Origin: Methylophilaceae bacterium | GTDB taxonomy: Bacteria; Pseudomonadota; Gammaproteobacteria; Burkholderiales; Methylophilaceae | DNA: 5,170 nucleotides | NCBI GenBank assembly: GCA_025362115.1 | Contig: JANYIK010000008.1 | Coordinates: forward strand, 1-5,170 | Direction of reading: 5' to 3' | Shown: positions 4,669-5,170 of the stretch, piece by piece | How the letters are laid out: each line of letters starts with the position of its first letter | How positions within the stretch are numbered: the first letter of the stretch is position 1 | The notes under the pieces: model-generated | Told to the model about the DNA's origin: nothing | What the model saw: only the letters and a program-made list of their open reading frames with translations | Databases searched by the model: none | Program-made: the position numbers and the translations under genes

Positions 4669-4785
4669 CTCCCTCCCCTTTTCAGGGGGAGGGTTTAGGT
4701 GGGGGTTCTCAGCATTCAGCGCACCCCCATCCTCCTTCGACAAGCTCAGGACAGGTCTAGCTTCCCCCTGGAAGGGGGAAGGAAG
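4669..4785 (-). repeat. Repeat-derived in-frame segment inside the helicase gene
   Basis: These 39 codons lie between GGEFLA and FIPSLIRLP. On the minus strand they contain, in order, a CTTCCCCC/GGGGGAAG hairpin (4761-4781), the 22-base CTGAGCTTGTCGAAGG repeat (4734-4755, exact copy of 1939-1960), and a CCCCCACCTAAACCCTCCCC repeat with its GGGGAGGG/CCCTCCCC hairpin (4671-4693). The peptide PSPFQGEARPVLSLSK and its continuation to PEKGRE are low in secondary-structure potential. It falls between the helicase and nuclease domains, where a linker tolerates additions. Confidence 0.8.
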
Positions 4786-4967
4786 TGCCAGAAACTCCCC
4801 TCCCACGCTGTCCCACAACAAGTCCAGCAGAGTATTGGCCGGAGCCTTGATCTCTCCCTTGCTGTCCAGTTTTACCGCTGCCACCAAATGCAAACGCCGC
4901 TTGGTGCGCGTGGCCGCCACATACAGCACCCGCGCCACTTCGTTGGCATCGCGCTCCTGTTCCAAGT

Positions 4968-4991
4968 CTTGCAGATAATCATAAGTGCTGG
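4968..4991 (+). repeat. Inner arm of a 24-bp perfect inverted repeat
   Basis: These bases encode STYDYLQ on the minus strand, in the proper place in the helicase gene. Their exact reverse complement is at 5142-5165. Extending five bases outward, the match is 27 of 29. Confidence 0.9.
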
Positions 4992-5141
4992 GCAGGCCGT
5001 CGCGCTTGTGTTTCGGCACATACGGCGCGGCGATGAGTTGGGACGCGGCACCCTCGATCGCCACGTCTTCCCACAGCAATAGCGGGCTGTCTTTCTTCCT
5101 GGGGATGCGATGCAGCCCCGGCAGTATCACGGTATCGAACT

Positions 5142-5170
5142 CCAGCACTTATGATTATCTGCAAGGCCTG
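5142..5170 (-). repeat. Outer arm: inverted, slightly diverged copy of helicase codons at the window edge
   Basis: Read on the plus strand, the bases from 5144 encode STYDYLQGL, against STYDYLQDL in the gene proper on the minus strand. The first 24 bases match exactly, and the last 5 differ by two transitions. The bases replace the expected upstream half of helicase motif V. The join lies at GCTGG, which is present both in the native motif V codons and in the copied stretch. Confidence 0.85.

Larger units (their letters stand above)
4060..5148 (-). pseudogene. AddA/RecB-like UvrD-family helicase-nuclease, C-terminal part, 5'-disrupted
   Basis: Such proteins are ATP-dependent helicase-nucleases for double-strand break repair, usually 800-1100 residues; 362 codons remain. 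The fragment opens in helicase motif V (LEFDTVILPGLHR, normally preceded by KG), continues to motif VI (RVLYVAATRTKRRLHL, 73-88), and then has a RecB-type PD-(D/E)XK nuclease domain: H210 in GTLAH, D299 in VIDR, IDYK (311-314), and QLMRY (332-336). The nuclease catalytic residues are intact. Residues about 122-160 are a repeat-derived insert. The codon directly before the first GTG is TAA (5149-5151 on the plus strand), so the gene is broken at this edge and not just cut by the window. The break coincides with an inverted copy of its own codons (5142-5170). If that junction is an assembly artefact, the gene is probably whole in the organism. The partner AddB-like gene would be expected upstream, outside the window. 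Confidence 0.85.

Noticed and set aside
4114..4698. 194-codon open frame on the plus strand opposite the helicase-nuclease
   Set aside because: The minus strand encodes clear nuclease motifs here (IDYK, QLMRY), so this is a shadow frame.
1..5170. A wholly new defence or mobile system
   Set aside because: The recognisable genes are ordinary (prfC, toxin-antitoxin, nuclease, VTT, AddA-like). Their nearness to one another is better explained by a repeat-rich chromosomal stretch than by one joint system.

Overview
The window reads as chromosomal DNA from a proteobacterium, most likely a betaproteobacterium of the Nitrosomonadales/Methylophilales kind. The basis is the release factor 3 sequence, a moderate GC content, and many short palindromic intergenic repeats of types common in that group. 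The assignment rests on recalled sequence resemblance, not on a search.

Layout, left to right. (1) Positions 1-489 hold the C-terminal third of peptide chain release factor 3 (prfC). (2) Positions 533-766 encode a 77-residue lipoprotein of unknown role. Two palindromic TTGGTATACCAA-type sites and a long imperfect hairpin follow, then a weakly supported small ORF (874-1113). (3) Positions 1118-1900 are a repeat-rich island around a HigBA-like toxin-antitoxin locus. A strong promoter overlaps a perfect 20-bp palindromic operator. The toxin ORF (1386-1505) appears to keep only its two ends, and an intact Xre antitoxin (1507-1791) follows one base later. The same composite repeat lies in direct orientation on both sides. 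(4) Positions 1939-2035 hold further dispersed repeats. They lead into an exported staphylococcal-nuclease-like enzyme with a C-terminal Excalibur-type calcium-binding domain (2091-2714). (5) On the minus strand, an unrecognised acidic protein (3310-3903) overlaps by 4 bp a VTT/DedA-type membrane protein (2750-3313), so the two form a translationally coupled pair convergent with the nuclease. (6) A 69-bp palindromic element (3944-4012) separates them from the C-terminal part of an AddA/RecB-like helicase-nuclease (4060-5148, minus).

Two features of the helicase gene stand out. It carries about 39 in-frame codons built from the same repeats that fill the intergenic regions. At its 5' side it is cut in helicase motif V by a 29-nt inverted, slightly diverged copy of a stretch of its own coding sequence, which puts a stop codon directly before the first codon. 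This looks like a fold-back assembly chimera at a contig end, although a real inversion or rearranged second copy is possible.

I see no convincing wholly new system. The items most worth checking are the internally deleted toxin with its preserved operator and antitoxin, the repeat-derived segment in the helicase, and the fold-back junction at the right edge.
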